Of a DNA stretch of 64,000 nucleotides, positions 8,881 to 18,861 are shown piece after piece. The DNA lies in assembly GCF_030684215.1 (NCBI RefSeq), contig NZ_JAUXOV010000038.1:224469-288468 (forward strand). The letters are read 5' to 3'. Below the pieces are notes generated by a model. It did no database searches and was not told the DNA's origin. It saw nothing but the letters and a program-made list of their open reading frames with translations. Source of the DNA: Pseudotabrizicola sp. (GTDB lineage Bacteria; Pseudomonadota; Alphaproteobacteria; Rhodobacterales; Rhodobacteraceae). The translations under genes and the position numbers were made by a program. Numbering within the stretch: position 1 is the first letter of the stretch; the number at the start of each line of letters is the position of its first letter.

Positions 8881-9359
8881 TCCGCGCGCTGAACTCGGCC
8901 AGCGACCGCGCTGCCGTGGCAGACATGCTGACCCGCGCGCAAGACTACTACCAGCTGTGGAAGGGCCACGCCCCCGGCCCGGTCGAAGTGGAGGAGGTGT
9001 TCACAGCCACCCCACCCGGTTGCGACCCTGCCGCCTCACACCGCCTTGGCCTTTTTGTCGACGGCACCCTGTCAGGTGTCGCCGAACTCTCCTTCGGCTT
9101 CCCTGCCCCCTCAGATGCTTACCTCGGCCTGATGATCCTTGCTTCACAGGCGCGCAGCCAAGGCCACGGCGCGGCTTTCCTTGCCCAGATCGAATCCCTC
9201 GCCCGTAACGCGCAGGCCCAACGGCTCTACCTTGCCGTGCTGGGGGCCAACCCGCGCGGCGCGGCGTTCTGGGCGCGCATGGGTTTCGTGCCCACGGGCC
9301 TGTCGCGCCATGACGCACAGACCGGGCACACCATTCACCGTTTGCTCAAAGCACTCTGA
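8877..9359 (+). CDS. GNAT family N-acetyltransferase
   Basis: 160 aa. The fold landmarks are LGLFVDGTLSGVAELSFGF (strands beta2-beta3), LMILASQARSQGHGAAFLAQIE (the pyrophosphate-binding Q/RxxGxG/A region reads RSQGHG) and LGANPRGAAFWARMGFVPTG (motif B). The acceptor substrate is unknown. The ATG overlaps the DUF1467 stop (ATGA). The 3' end overlaps the convergent DMT permease gene by 25 bp. Confidence 0.85.
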   Translation: MIRALNSASDRAAVADMLTRAQDYYQLWKGHAPGPVEVEEVFTATPPGCDPAASHRLGLFVDGTLSGVAELSFGFPAPSDAYLGLMILASQARSQGHGAAFLAQIESLARNAQAQRLYLAVLGANPRGAAFWARMGFVPTGLSRHDAQTGHTIHRLLKAL

Positions 9360-10186
9360 CGGCTCGCCAAGGCCACGCCACCCAATATCAGCGCTGACGC
9401 CGCCCAGAACCGCCAACCCACGGCCTCCCCCATCACCAAAGCCCCGCCCAGCGCCGCCAGCATCGGCACGGTCAGCTGTGCCACACCCGCCCGCGCCGCA
9501 CCCAATTCAGGCACCACCCGGTACCAAAGCGCATAGCCAAGGCCCGAAGTGACCGCCCCCGACAGCACCGCCAGCCACAGGCCCGCCACGCTCATCTGCA
9601 TCTGCCCCACCAGCAGCGCCACCGCGATCACCACCGGGACCGACAGCACAAAGTTCCATGCCGTCGCCCCCAGCGCATCGGTAGCCCCGCGCCCGGCCAG
9701 CGAATAAATCCCCCAGCCAAAGCCCGCGCAGGCCATCGCGACAGCGCCCGCCACCGGCACCTCTGCCCCGCCCGGCGCGACCAGCCCAACCAACCCGGCA
9801 AAGGCAAGCCCCGCCCCCAGCCAGCGCCGCCCCGGCACCACCTCACGAGACAACACAGCCCCCGCAAACATCGTCACCTGAACCGCGCCGAACAGGATCA
9901 GCGCGCCCACCCCGGCCCCCAGCGCCAGATAGGCGACCGAGAACCCGACCAGATAGACCACCAACCCGAACACCCCTGGCAACCGCCCGCGCCACCCTGC
10001 CCAGACAGCCCCGCCGCGCAATCCCACCAGCAGTGCCAGCATCACCGCCCCGGCCACGACACGCACGGCAGCAAAGGCCAACGGGTCCATTGCCCCCGCC
10101 CCCACCGCCATCCGGTTCAGCACCGAATTGGCCGCGAAAGCCAGCATCGCCAGCGCCGTCCATCCCAGCAAACGCACACCGCTCAT
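9335..10186 (-). CDS. EamA/DMT-superfamily permease
   Basis: 283 aa, about ten hydrophobic segments in two EamA repeats. Examples are LGWTALAMLAFAANSVLNRMA, WLAVLSGAVTSGLGYALWYR and the last pair LAALGGALVMGEAVGWRFWAAS. The proposed role is export of a small metabolite or amino acid; the substrate is unknown. I start at ATG 10186 (MSGVRLLGW). A TTG start at 10204 is also possible because GGGGAG lies just before it. It lies 45 bp downstream of pabC on the same strand. Confidence 0.85.
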   Translation of the reverse strand: MSGVRLLGWTALAMLAFAANSVLNRMAVGAGAMDPLAFAAVRVVAGAVMLALLVGLRGGAVWAGWRGRLPGVFGLVVYLVGFSVAYLALGAGVGALILFGAVQVTMFAGAVLSREVVPGRRWLGAGLAFAGLVGLVAPGGAEVPVAGAVAMACAGFGWGIYSLAGRGATDALGATAWNFVLSVPVVIAVALLVGQMQMSVAGLWLAVLSGAVTSGLGYALWYRVVPELGAARAGVAQLTVPMLAALGGALVMGEAVGWRFWAASALILGGVALASRQSALSKR

Positions 10187-10231
10187 GGCTTGCTGCTTCC
10201 CCAAATACTCCCCGCGCGGAGCGCATCTGCC

Positions 10232-10843
10232 CTATCCAACCCACACCGCCCCGGACATCCCGCGCAACGCATTGCCCACCCATAGCCGCACCCTTGGCAG
10301 ATCTTCCGCCATCAGCACCTCCTCGGGACAACCCGTCTCTGCCCGCAGCACCCCTGGCAACAGCCCGCTGCGCAAGGGCGGAGTCCGCACCCCCGCGCCG
10401 CGATCGAAAAACAGCGTGGTGATCGTGCCGTCACAGACCTCTCCCCGCTCATTGAGAAACACCAGCTCGTCCAGACCCGCAGGCAACCCTGCCCGCGCCC
10501 GGTCATAAACCGCGCGCCGGGTCGATTTCACCCCAAGCCACGGATCACCCGAAAACAACCGCTCCGCCGCCAGCCCCAACCGCCACTGTCCAAGCGCAGG
10601 CGGCACCGCGCCCACCTCAACCTCGACCACTCCGGCACAGTCCAGCGTCAGCCGCAGCCGCGCTGCCTGCCCCGCTGGCCCCGCAACAGATAGCGCAGGC
10701 ACCGCCCAGCCCAGCGCCACAGCCCCCGCCGTCAGCCGTGCGACATGCAGCGGCCAGCGCGGCACGCAGGCCCCGTCCCAAAGCATCGTCTCAATCAGCT
10801 TCAGTCCCGGCGTGTCAGCCCCGTCGCGTAGCGTGCTTTCCAC
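10232..10843 (-). CDS. pabC: Aminotransferase class IV, probable 4-amino-4-deoxychorismate lyase
   Basis: 203 aa. The fold-type IV PLP pattern is present: LIETMLWDGACVPRWPLHVARL at the start, KSTRRAVYDRARA with the PLP Lys, LVFLNERGEVCDGTITTLFF with the Glu, and a C-terminal LPGVLRAETG. It would split aminodeoxychorismate into p-aminobenzoate and pyruvate for folate synthesis. I chose GTG 10843 because GGAGGAGG lies 4 nt before it. It overlaps the end of pabB by 43 bp, so the pair is coupled. Branched-chain or D-amino acid aminotransferase is a less likely alternative given the neighbour. Confidence 0.83.
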   Translation of the reverse strand: MESTLRDGADTPGLKLIETMLWDGACVPRWPLHVARLTAGAVALGWAVPALSVAGPAGQAARLRLTLDCAGVVEVEVGAVPPALGQWRLGLAAERLFSGDPWLGVKSTRRAVYDRARAGLPAGLDELVFLNERGEVCDGTITTLFFDRGAGVRTPPLRSGLLPGVLRAETGCPEEVLMAEDLPRVRLWVGNALRGMSGAVWVG

Positions 10844-11940
10844 AGCGCCTCCTCCCATTCGCCGTCTTCGGTGGAATCGTAGACCACGCCCCCACCCACA
10901 TTCAGCCGCACCTCGCCATCCGGCCAGACCCGCAAAGTGCGAATGGCAACAGACCAGCACTGGTCACCATCCGGCCCGGCCCAGCCAACCGCCCCGCAAT
11001 AGACCCCGCGCGGCTCGTCTTCGACCTCATGGATAATCTCCATCGCGCGGATTTTCGGCGCGCCCGTGACAGACCCACACGGAAACAGCGCCGCCATCAG
11101 CCCCGGCAGGCCCGCACCGGGCAACAACCGGCCCTGCACGCGGCTGCTCATCTGATGCACCGTCGCGAAACTTTCCACCGCGAACAGTTCCGGCACCTTG
11201 ACCGATCCCACCTCTGACATCCGGGCAATATCGTTGCGTAGCAGGTCCACGATCATCAGGTTTTCGGCCCGCGCCTTGTCGCTGGCGTGCAACTCCCCGG
11301 CCAGCCACGCATCTTCCACCGGGTCATCAGACCGGGGCGCCGTGCCCTTCATCGGGCGACTTTCAATCACTCCGCCCCCCACGCGAAAGAACAACTCGGG
11401 GCTGCGTGACACCACCACCGGCCCCACGCCCAGATCGACAAAGGCTCCGAACCCTACCGGTTGCCCGACCCGCAGCGCGCCATAAAGCCCCAGCGCGGTG
11501 CCGCCCAGCAGCTTTGATGCCATCGGAAAGGTCAGGTTGATCTGGTAGCAATCCCCTGCGGCGATATAGTCCTGCACCCGCTCGAACGCCGCCGCATAGG
11601 CCTCGCGCGCAACGCAGGGCACCAAAGGCTCCAGCGCCACGCCGCGGCCCTCCTCGGCCGCGCGGGCAAACATCGCACTTGGCTCCTCGGGCGCGTCAAA
11701 CGCCGCAAGACACACCAGCGGCCCGCGCCGGCCCGTGGGCATCAGCGCCGCCAGTTTCGGCTCCAGCGCATAGCCCGCCTCATAGGCGATATAGCCCGCA
11801 ATCCACGCGCCCTGCACACGCGCCGCTTCGGCGGCGGCAATACATGCCGCGACCTCATCGGCCTCATGCGCCACGAACACCCGCTGCGGGCGCAGAAACG
11901 CAACGCCTTGCCCTCCCGGCCCATGTTCAATGACAATCAT
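10801..11940 (-). CDS. pabB: Aminodeoxychorismate synthase component I
   Basis: 379 aa with the chorismate-binding domain. Landmarks are [74 protein letters not shown] and [17 protein letters not shown] and the [10 protein letters not shown] stretch are standard in PabB/TrpE. The size without a long N-terminal domain and the pabC neighbour favour PabB over TrpE. It makes 4-amino-4-deoxychorismate with a PabA amidotransferase, which is not in the window. Start ATG 11940 ([10 protein letters not shown]). It is divergent from carB. Confidence 0.9.
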   Translation of the reverse strand: MIVIEHGPGGQGVAFLRPQRVFVAHEADEVAACIAAAEAARVQGAWIAGYIAYEAGYALEPKLAALMPTGRRGPLVCLAAFDAPEEPSAMFARAAEEGRGVALEPLVPCVAREAYAAAFERVQDYIAAGDCYQINLTFPMASKLLGGTALGLYGALRVGQPVGFGAFVDLGVGPVVVSRSPELFFRVGGGVIESRPMKGTAPRSDDPVEDAWLAGELHASDKARAENLMIVDLLRNDIARMSEVGSVKVPELFAVESFATVHQMSSRVQGRLLPGAGLPGLMAALFPCGSVTGAPKIRAMEIIHEVEDEPRGVYCGAVGWAGPDGDQCWSVAIRTLRVWPDGEVRLNVGGGVVYDSTEDGEWEEALWKARYATGLTRRD

Positions 11941-12138
11941 CGCCCGAAATCCGCCAGTTACACCGCATCTGCATCTAGCACGCAGCCCCCCACCGGAACA
12001 GGCCGCAAGCGACCCCTTCGCAAAGGGTTGCGCCTTGCCGCACAACCCCCTAAACCCCCGTCAATTTGCGCAGACCGCACGAATCCGCGACCCGGTGTTA
12101 CCGGGGCCCGCGATCAGCCATGGACAGGGGCCACCGAT

Positions 12139-15100
12139 ATGCCGAAAAGAACCGACATCAAATCCATCATGATCATCGGTGCGGGCCCCATTGTCATCGG
12201 TCAAGCGTGTGAATTCGACTACTCAGGCGCACAGGCCTGCAAAGCGCTGCGCGAAGAAGGCTACCGCGTCATTCTGGTAAACTCCAACCCGGCCACAATC
12301 ATGACCGATCCGGGGCTGGCCGATGCGACCTATATCGAACCGATCACGCCCGAAGTCGTCGCCAAGATCATCGAAAAAGAACGTCCCGACGCGCTTCTGC
12401 CCACCATGGGCGGCCAGACCGGGCTGAACACAGCGCTGGCGCTTGCAGATCTGGGAATATTGGAAAAGTTCAACGTTGAACTGATCGGCGCCAAGCGCGA
12501 AGCCATTGAAATGGCAGAAGACCGCAAGCTGTTCCGCGAAGCGATGGACCGGATCGGGCTGGAAAACCCCAAGGCCACCATCATCGCCGCCCCCAAACTG
12601 CCCAACGGCAAATACGACATCAACGCCGCGATCCGCGAAGCCATCGACACCCTCGACTACGTCGGCCTGCCCGCCATCATCCGCCCCGCCTTCACCTTGG
12701 GCGGCACCGGCGGCGGCGTCGCCTACAACCGCGATGATTACGAGGCGATCTGCCGTTCGGGGCTGGAAGCCTCGCCCATGGCCCAGATCCTCGTCGACGA
12801 ATCCCTCCTCGGCTGGAAAGAGTTCGAGATGGAGGTGGTGCGCGATACCGCCGACAACGCCATCATCGTCTGCGCCATCGAAAACATCGACCCGATGGGC
12901 GTCCACACCGGCGATTCCATCACCGTGGCCCCCGCACTGACGCTGACTGATAAGGAATACCAGATCATGCGCAACGGCTCGATCGCCGTGCTGCGCGAAA
13001 TCGGGGTCGAAACCGGTGGCTCCAACGTGCAATGGGCGATCAACCCCGCCGATGGCCGCATGGTCGTCATCGAAATGAACCCCCGCGTCTCGCGCTCCTC
13101 GGCGCTGGCCTCCAAGGCCACCGGCTTCCCTATTGCGAAAATCGCCGCCAAACTGGCGGTCGGCTACACGCTGGACGAGCTGGACAACGACATCACCAAA
13201 GTCACCCCGGCGTCGTTTGAACCCTCCATCGACTATGTCGTGACGAAAATCCCGCGCTTTGCCTTCGAGAAATTCCCCGGTTCGGAAAACAACCTCACGA
13301 CCGCAATGAAATCGGTGGGCGAGGTTATGGCGATTGGCCGCACCATCCACGAATCGATGCAAAAGGCGCTGGCCAGCCTGGAAACCGGCCTCACCGGCTT
13401 TGACGAAATCGCCATTCCGGGTGGTCCCGACCGAGCCGCCATCTCCAAGGCGCTGTCGCTGCAAACCCCCGACCGCCTGCGCGTCATCGCGCAAGCCATG
13501 CGCGACGGCTTTACCAACGACCAGATCAACGCCATCACCTCGTTCGACCCATGGTTCCTCGCGCGCATCCGCGAAATCATCGACGCCGAGGCGCAAATCC
13601 GCCACGACGGCCTGCCGCTCGACGCCACCGGCTTGCGCAAACTGAAAATGATGGGCTTCACCGACGCCCGTCTGGCCACCCTCACCGGCCGGGATGAGGC
13701 GCAAATCAGACGCGCCCGCGTGCGCCTCGGCGTCACCGCCGTCTTCAAACGCATCGACACCTGCGCCGCCGAATTTGAGGCGCAAACCCCCTACATGTAT
13801 TCCACCTACGAATCCCCGGTCATGGGTGACGTGGAATGCGAGGCCCGGCCATCAGCCGCCAAAAAGGTCGTCATCCTCGGCGGCGGTCCCAACCGCATCG
13901 GCCAAGGGATAGAGTTCGACTACTGCTGCTGCCACGCCTGCTACGCGCTCACCGATGCGGGCTATGAGACGATCATGGTCAACTGCAACCCCGAGACCGT
14001 CTCCACTGATTACGACACCTCCGACCGCCTGTATTTCGAGCCGCTCACGCTGGAACACGTCCTCGAAATCCTCCGCGTGGAACAAGACAACGGCACCCTG
14101 CACGGTGTCATCGTGCAATTCGGCGGCCAGACCCCGCTGAAACTGGCACAGGCGCTTGCGAACGAAGGCATCCCGATCCTCGGCACCACCCCCGACGCCA
14201 TCGACCTTGCCGAAGACCGCGAGCGGTTCCAGCAACTCCTGAACACTCTCAACCTGAAACAACCCATCAACGGCACGGCGCGTTCGCGTGACGAGGCCTT
14301 CGCTGTGGCTAAACAGGTCGGCTATCCGCTGGTGATCCGCCCCTCCTTCGTGCTGGGTGGCCGCGCGATGGAAATCATTCGCGACGATGCCCAGCTGGAG
14401 CGGTATATCCGTGAAGCCGTGCAAGTGTCCGGCAACAACCCGGTCCTACTCGACAGCTACCTGTCCGGCGCGATTGAGGTTGATGTGGATGCCCTCTCTG
14501 ACGGGCACAACGTCCATGTTGCGGGAATCATGGAACATATCGAAGAGGCCGGCGTGCATTCGGGCGACTCCGCCTGCTGCCTGCCCCCCCACTCGCTCTC
14601 CGCCGACACCATTGCGGAACTCAAGACCCAGACCGTCGCCATGGCCCGCGCGCTGAACGTGGTGGGCCTGATGAACGTGCAATTCGCGATCAAGGACGGC
14701 ACCATCTATGTGCTGGAGGTGAACCCCCGCGCCTCGCGCACCGTGCCCTTCGTCGCCAAAGCCACCGACTCTGCCATCGCCGCCATCGCCGCCCGCCTGA
14801 TGGCCGGCGAGCCAATGTCGAACTTCCCGCTGCGCGCGCCTTACGCCTCAGGCGTCGGCCCCGATACTGACCTGCCGCTGGCCAACCCCTTCACCCTCGC
14901 CGACCCGATCACCCCGTGGTTCAGCGTGAAAGAGGCGGTGCTGCCCTTCGCCCGCTTCCCCGGTGTCGACCCGATGCTCGGGCCTGAAATGCGCTCCACC
15001 GGCGAGGTCATGGGCTGGGACCGCACCTTTGCACTGGCCTTCCTCAAGGCGCAAATGGGCGCAGGCACCATCCTGCCAGAACAGGGCCGCGTCTTCCTCT

Positions 15101-15468
15101 CCGTGAAGGACATGGACAAAACGGAAAGCCTGGCCAGCGCCGCCCGCGACCTCGTGACCATGGGGTTCGAGATCGTCGCCACCAAAGGCACCGCCATATG
15201 GCTGGCATCGGTCGGCGTGACCACCACCCCCGTCGCCAAAGTCTATGAAGGCCGCCCCAACATCGTGGACCGCCTGAAAAACAACGACATAGCCCTCGTC
15301 CTGAACACCACCGAAGGCACCCAAGCCATCAACGACAGCCGCGATATTCGGCGCGTGGCCCTGATGGACAAGATCCCGTATTTTACGACCGCAGCGGCGA
15401 GCATCGCAGCGGTCGCGGCGATGAAGGCACGCGGTGAGGGGTATGGGGTGCGGACGTTGCAGGGGTGA
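12139..15468 (+). CDS. carB: Carbamoyl phosphate synthase, large subunit
   Basis: 1109 aa, slightly longer than the E. coli protein as is usual in Rhodobacterales. It begins [20 protein letters not shown]. Two homologous ATP-grasp halves are visible: [20 protein letters not shown] in the first (carboxyphosphate) and [17 protein letters not shown] in the second (carbamate phosphorylation), each with [18 protein letters not shown] metal sites. The C-terminal MGS-like allosteric domain covers about the last 140 residues. It makes carbamoyl phosphate for arginine and pyrimidines. carA is not adjacent. The 198 bp before it are shared with divergent pabB. Confidence 0.97.
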   Translation: MPKRTDIKSIMIIGAGPIVIGQACEFDYSGAQACKALREEGYRVILVNSNPATIMTDPGLADATYIEPITPEVVAKIIEKERPDALLPTMGGQTGLNTALALADLGILEKFNVELIGAKREAIEMAEDRKLFREAMDRIGLENPKATIIAAPKLPNGKYDINAAIREAIDTLDYVGLPAIIRPAFTLGGTGGGVAYNRDDYEAICRSGLEASPMAQILVDESLLGWKEFEMEVVRDTADNAIIVCAIENIDPMGVHTGDSITVAPALTLTDKEYQIMRNGSIAVLREIGVETGGSNVQWAINPADGRMVVIEMNPRVSRSSALASKATGFPIAKIAAKLAVGYTLDELDNDITKVTPASFEPSIDYVVTKIPRFAFEKFPGSENNLTTAMKSVGEVMAIGRTIHESMQKALASLETGLTGFDEIAIPGGPDRAAISKALSLQTPDRLRVIAQAMRDGFTNDQINAITSFDPWFLARIREIIDAEAQIRHDGLPLDATGLRKLKMMGFTDARLATLTGRDEAQIRRARVRLGVTAVFKRIDTCAAEFEAQTPYMYSTYESPVMGDVECEARPSAAKKVVILGGGPNRIGQGIEFDYCCCHACYALTDAGYETIMVNCNPETVSTDYDTSDRLYFEPLTLEHVLEILRVEQDNGTLHGVIVQFGGQTPLKLAQALANEGIPILGTTPDAIDLAEDRERFQQLLNTLNLKQPINGTARSRDEAFAVAKQVGYPLVIRPSFVLGGRAMEIIRDDAQLERYIREAVQVSGNNPVLLDSYLSGAIEVDVDALSDGHNVHVAGIMEHIEEAGVHSGDSACCLPPHSLSADTIAELKTQTVAMARALNVVGLMNVQFAIKDGTIYVLEVNPRASRTVPFVAKATDSAIAAIAARLMAGEPMSNFPLRAPYASGVGPDTDLPLANPFTLADPITPWFSVKEAVLPFARFPGVDPMLGPEMRSTGEVMGWDRTFALAFLKAQMGAGTILPEQGRVFLSVKDMDKTESLASAARDLVTMGFEIVATKGTAIWLASVGVTTTPVAKVYEGRPNIVDRLKNNDIALVLNTTEGTQAINDSRDIRRVALMDKIPYFTTAAASIAAVAAMKARGEGYGVRTLQG

Positions 15469-15561
15469 GGCTAGATTCTCGTGTAAGCTGGCTAATGTTT
15501 TGATTTCGCAAACGAGGATCGTTAATGTGCAAAACGTAGAACAAATTTTGGAATAAACTAG

Positions 15562-16407
15562 ATGCTCAAATCTTGCCGCAGAGGATTTTCTTCAGTTGGG
15601 TCGCTTTTTTCTAAGAACCTTCCATTTCTAATTTTCATATGCGCCGCCGCTCTTTGGGTGATTTGGGCGCTGTTTTCACAATTTATCTTTGGAAAAATAT
15701 TCGATGATGAGCGCTTTGAAGTAATTGGACAGTGGGGAGACTCTTTTGGTGCACTGAACGCGCTTATTTCAATTTTTGGTTTTACAATGGTTGTTCAGAC
15801 TTTGACAGAACAACGAAAAGCGTCTGCTAGACAAGCAGAAGATACACACATCCAACGTTTTGATGAGAATTTTTTTGAGTTGCTGCGCTTGATGCGAATT
15901 GTGCGAGAGGAAGTTACGTTTTCTTACTCACCCGGCTACCTCAAAGCTAGAAACTTAAATCGAAACCCAAAGTTAACTGCTGCTCCAAGGACGGGCAGAA
16001 AAGCGTTTGTTGCATCTGTTTTGGAATTCAACCACTGGGCAAAACTGTCTAATTCGCCAAAGCAAACAAGCCAGACGCTATCGATAATTTACTTATCCCG
16101 CATACACAACAGAAGTGAAAGCACGCTAGCTCCATACTTCCGGCTAGTTTACACTATTTTGGGAAAGTTGCGTGATGATACAATTCTGTCTGACGCACAG
16201 AAGGCTGAATATGGAAACATTCTGCGCAGTCAACTCACAAGTACTGAAATAAAGCTCATCGCAATAAATGGCCTTGCTCCAATTTCAAAAGATATGCGTG
16301 ACTTGATTGTCCAATTTCGATTACTTAAGTATCTGCCTCTTGGTAAGACCCGAAAGCTACTTTGTGAGATGTACCCGCCAGAGGCGTTTCTGGCTAGAGA
16401 AAGCTGA
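15562..16407 (+). CDS. Membrane protein resembling the putative phage abortive infection family
   Basis: 281 aa. Two membrane segments lie at about residues 20-42 (FLIFICAAALWVIWALFSQF) and 63-82 (ALNALISIFGFTMVVQTL). They are separated by FEVIGQWGDSFGALN and followed by a cytosolic part with QRKASARQAEDTHIQRFDENFFELLRLM. This layout (two helices, GD-x-FG, then F-x-x-x-F-F-x-L-L) matches my knowledge of the putative AbiC-like family (Pfam putAbiC). The role would be phage exclusion, but the family annotation is itself provisional. Base composition is strikingly AT-rich compared with all neighbours, as expected for recent transfer. A weak GGA lies 10 bp before the ATG. It stands alone, with no partner gene. 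Confidence 0.6.
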   Translation: MLKSCRRGFSSVGSLFSKNLPFLIFICAAALWVIWALFSQFIFGKIFDDERFEVIGQWGDSFGALNALISIFGFTMVVQTLTEQRKASARQAEDTHIQRFDENFFELLRLMRIVREEVTFSYSPGYLKARNLNRNPKLTAAPRTGRKAFVASVLEFNHWAKLSNSPKQTSQTLSIIYLSRIHNRSESTLAPYFRLVYTILGKLRDDTILSDAQKAEYGNILRSQLTSTEIKLIAINGLAPISKDMRDLIVQFRLLKYLPLGKTRKLLCEMYPPEAFLARES

Positions 16408-16810
16408 ATTTGCTAAGAGTCTATCTGAATAACCATATTTGTTCAGATTTCTTTTCATCGTTCTGAGTTACTCAAAGTTCAGGCCGTAAGGAATTTTAAG
16501 TGGTGTTTGTGTAATCTTTGTTAAACTAATTCAGTCTCCACACAAGGCCGCGCCCGACCTCGGGATGACGCGGCCACGCCAGTTCTAGGCACCTTATTCA
16601 TCCCCCCACCTCCCCCGAAGTTCTAGGCGCACCCGTTGCAACGCGCCCTCCCGGGGGGAGGTCCACTCTCGGCGATTGTAAAGACAATCGCCTGTCGAGC
16701 GGTGGGGCGCGGCCCGGCGGCGTTAAAGCGCCTTGATTCCGGGCCAAGAGAAGAAGACGTAGGGCGGATCATCCCCGCGCCTGCGAGTGAAACAACTTAC
16801 CACAAGCCCC
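16408..16810. other. Intergenic region with direct repeats and a hairpin
   Basis: I see no convincing gene here. The left 130 bp are AT-rich and continue the island. AGTTCTAGGC occurs at 16581-16590 and again at 16619-16628. A hairpin GGCGATTGT-AAAG-ACAATCGCC lies at 16671-16692 without a U-run. The short ORF across 16636-16944 is the proline-rich shadow of the BrnA-like gene. Confidence 0.6.
16671..16692. repeat. Perfect 9-bp inverted repeat
   Basis: GGCGATTGT (16671-16679) and ACAATCGCC (16684-16692) flank AAAG. It is a strong small stem-loop, with no T-run on either side. Its role is unknown; it lies between the AT-rich island and the BrnA-like gene. Confidence 0.75.
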
Positions 16811-17224
16811 CTACTCCCCCCGCCCCGCCCGCCGCAGATCCGCCTCCAACGCCGCCCGGTCGCGCCGCGCCCGCTCCTCCAAGCCCGCCACCTCCTCCTC
16901 CGTGCGGTAGGGCGCAGAATAATCCACCGCCTCCGGCCCCTTGATCACCCCCGCCAGACGGGCATGCATAAAGGTAGACAGCACCTCGGCCATGCGTGTC
17001 GTGTGCCCGGCCCCCATGCTGCGGAAAAACCGCAGCACGTCGGCCTGCACCCACAGCGTCAGCTTGACCTTGCGGCCAGCGCCCACACCTTGCGCGATGG
17101 CGTGCCACTCCTCGGGCACGGCCTCCGCGCCGCGTGCGGACCCGTGCAGCGCGCGTTCCAGACTGCGCAGCCCCTCGGCCATCCGGTGATAGCTGGCGTT
17201 ACGATTATCGTCCCCTTTTGTCAT
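16811..17224 (-). CDS. BrnA-like antitoxin family protein, orphan
   Basis: 137 aa. The core KVKLTLWVQADVLRFFRSMG followed by AGHTTRMAEVLSTFMHA matches the BrnA ribbon-helix-helix region (vtLrld.dVl..Fra.G.gyqTRinavL..ym). BrnA normally neutralises the BrnT RNase and represses the brnTA operon. No BrnT-like ORF lies upstream or downstream, so it may be a solitary DNA-binding protein. The C-terminal 45 residues are charged (EEEVAGLEERARRDRAALEA) and may form a coiled coil. Confidence 0.68.
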   Translation of the reverse strand: MTKGDDNRNASYHRMAEGLRSLERALHGSARGAEAVPEEWHAIAQGVGAGRKVKLTLWVQADVLRFFRSMGAGHTTRMAEVLSTFMHARLAGVIKGPEAVDYSAPYRTEEEVAGLEERARRDRAALEADLRRAGRGE

Positions 17225-17520
17225 GGCGCACCTCCGCCGCCAGACTGCATCACAACCGCCGCAAAACGGGTAAACAGCCCGCGCGCTGACGTCATGACGC
17301 AGGCCATACGCAAGCCATACCCGAACCCTATAAAAACCAGACCCTTGACTTCTGCCACAAAAACCCTCATTTCCCCCCTATCCGAAGCCCGTGCCGCGTG
17401 AGCACCGAAAGGCCCGGATACAGGTTCCCACCATCACGCAGGGGCGCCGACGGCGCGCACGGTCTCCCAAATTGTTGGGGGGCGAGGACCGCCTGCTTTT
17501 TGTTTGATGGAACGACCCAA

Positions 17521-18861
17521 ATGACCACTTTTGCCGATCTTGGCCTCAGCGACAAGCTGCTGAAAGCCCTTGAGAAAACCAACCTTCAGACGCCGACGCC
17601 CATTCAGGCGCAGGCGATCCCCTATATCATGCAGGGCCGCGACCTGATGGGTCTGGCCCAGACCGGCACCGGTAAAACGGCAGCCTTCGGTCTGCCGCTC
17701 TTGCACCGCTTGCTCGATATCGGCCACCCGCCTGGCCCAAAGAACGTGCGCGCCCTGATCCTTGCGCCGACGCGGGAATTAACCTTGCAAATCAAGGACA
17801 ACCTTGAAGTCTTCACCAAAGGCACGCCCGTAAAAGTGACGATGGTTGTGGGCGGAGCATCGCTGTTTCGGCAGGCGCAAGCCCTGTCCAAAGGCACCGA
17901 TGTTCTGGTCGCCACCCCCGGTCGTCTGATCGACCTGCTGGAGCGCGGCGATGTAAAGCTCGACCAGTGCGGCTATCTGGTGCTGGACGAGGCCGACCAC
18001 ATGCTCGACATGGGCTTCATCCATTCCTTGCGTAAAATCGCCAAGCACATTCCGCTGAAACGCCAGACCCTTCTGTTCAGCGCGACGATGCCAAAGGATA
18101 TCTCAGAGATTGCAGACACTTACCTGCGCGACCCGATCCGTGTTCAGGTCACCACCGCAGGCAAAACCGCCGACAAGGTGACGCAAGGCGTGCACTTCCT
18201 GCCCAACGGCGACAAGGCCCGCGTGCTGGAGGATTACCTCAAGAAGCACCCGACCGAACAGGCGCTGGTCTTTGGTCGCACCAAGCACGGCTCGGAAAAG
18301 CTGATGAAACTGCTGGCGGGCTGGGGATTCAAGGCCGGGTCCATCCACGGCAACAAATCGCAGTCGCAACGCGACCGCACCCTGACCGAATTCCGCAATG
18401 GCGAGTTGGATGTGCTGGTGGCAACCGATGTCGCCGCGCGCGGTATCGACATTCCGACCGTGCGCCATGTCTATAACTTTGACATGCCCAACGTTCCGGA
18501 AAACTATGTCCACCGCATCGGCCGCACCGCGCGCGCCGGGGCCGAGGGAACGTCGGTCAGCTTCTGCGCACCCGCTGAAATGGGCGAATTGCAAGCGATT
18601 GAAAAGCTGCTGAAAAAGCCTCTGCCGATCCTTGGCGGTGCGCCTTGGGCGGCTGATATCGTGGCGGCGGCACCCAAGCCCGGTCAGAACCGCGGCCAAC
18701 GCCCTGCCCGTCCGCAAGGTGGCCGCCCACAAGGCGCAAAACCTGCTGGATCAAAGCCGCAGCAGGCACGTCCGGCCGCCAAGCCAAAGCCCATGGGTGG
18801 CGGCAACGCACCGCGCCGGGCTGAAGGTGGCAAGCCAGCGGGACAGCGCCGGACTAGCTGA
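17521..18861 (+). CDS. DEAD-box ATP-dependent RNA helicase (RhlE-like)
   Basis: 446 aa. All helicase motifs are present in order: Q motif TPTPIQAQAIP, motif I AQTGTGKT, Ia PTRELTLQI, II VLDEADHML, III SATMP, IV VFGRTKHG, V ATDVAARGIDIP and VI HRIGRTARAG. The last 75 residues are a basic, Gly/Pro/Gln-rich tail of the kind seen in RhlE/CsdA-type helicases, which likely binds RNA. It remodels RNA in ribosome assembly or cold adaptation. An open frame continues upstream to 17398, but the Q motif spacing fixes the ATG at 17521. The roughly 120-nt GC-rich leader could be a regulated 5' UTR. Confidence 0.92.
   Translation: MTTFADLGLSDKLLKALEKTNLQTPTPIQAQAIPYIMQGRDLMGLAQTGTGKTAAFGLPLLHRLLDIGHPPGPKNVRALILAPTRELTLQIKDNLEVFTKGTPVKVTMVVGGASLFRQAQALSKGTDVLVATPGRLIDLLERGDVKLDQCGYLVLDEADHMLDMGFIHSLRKIAKHIPLKRQTLLFSATMPKDISEIADTYLRDPIRVQVTTAGKTADKVTQGVHFLPNGDKARVLEDYLKKHPTEQALVFGRTKHGSEKLMKLLAGWGFKAGSIHGNKSQSQRDRTLTEFRNGELDVLVATDVAARGIDIPTVRHVYNFDMPNVPENYVHRIGRTARAGAEGTSVSFCAPAEMGELQAIEKLLKKPLPILGGAPWAADIVAAAPKPGQNRGQRPARPQGGRPQGAKPAGSKPQQARPAAKPKPMGGGNAPRRAEGGKPAGQRRTS

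Noticed and set aside
12223..13785. A 520-codon open frame antisense to carB
   Set aside because: The sequence is rich in Gly, Asp, Val and His, as mirror translations of GC-rich genes are. carB is certain on the other strand.
16636..16944. Proline-rich ORF on the plus strand
   Set aside because: It is low-complexity and overlaps the BrnA-like gene in antisense.
17287..17294. TGACGTCA palindrome between the BrnA-like gene and the helicase
   Set aside because: Eight bases alone are expected by chance; a similar TGACGTCA at about 8029 shows that it is not locus-specific.
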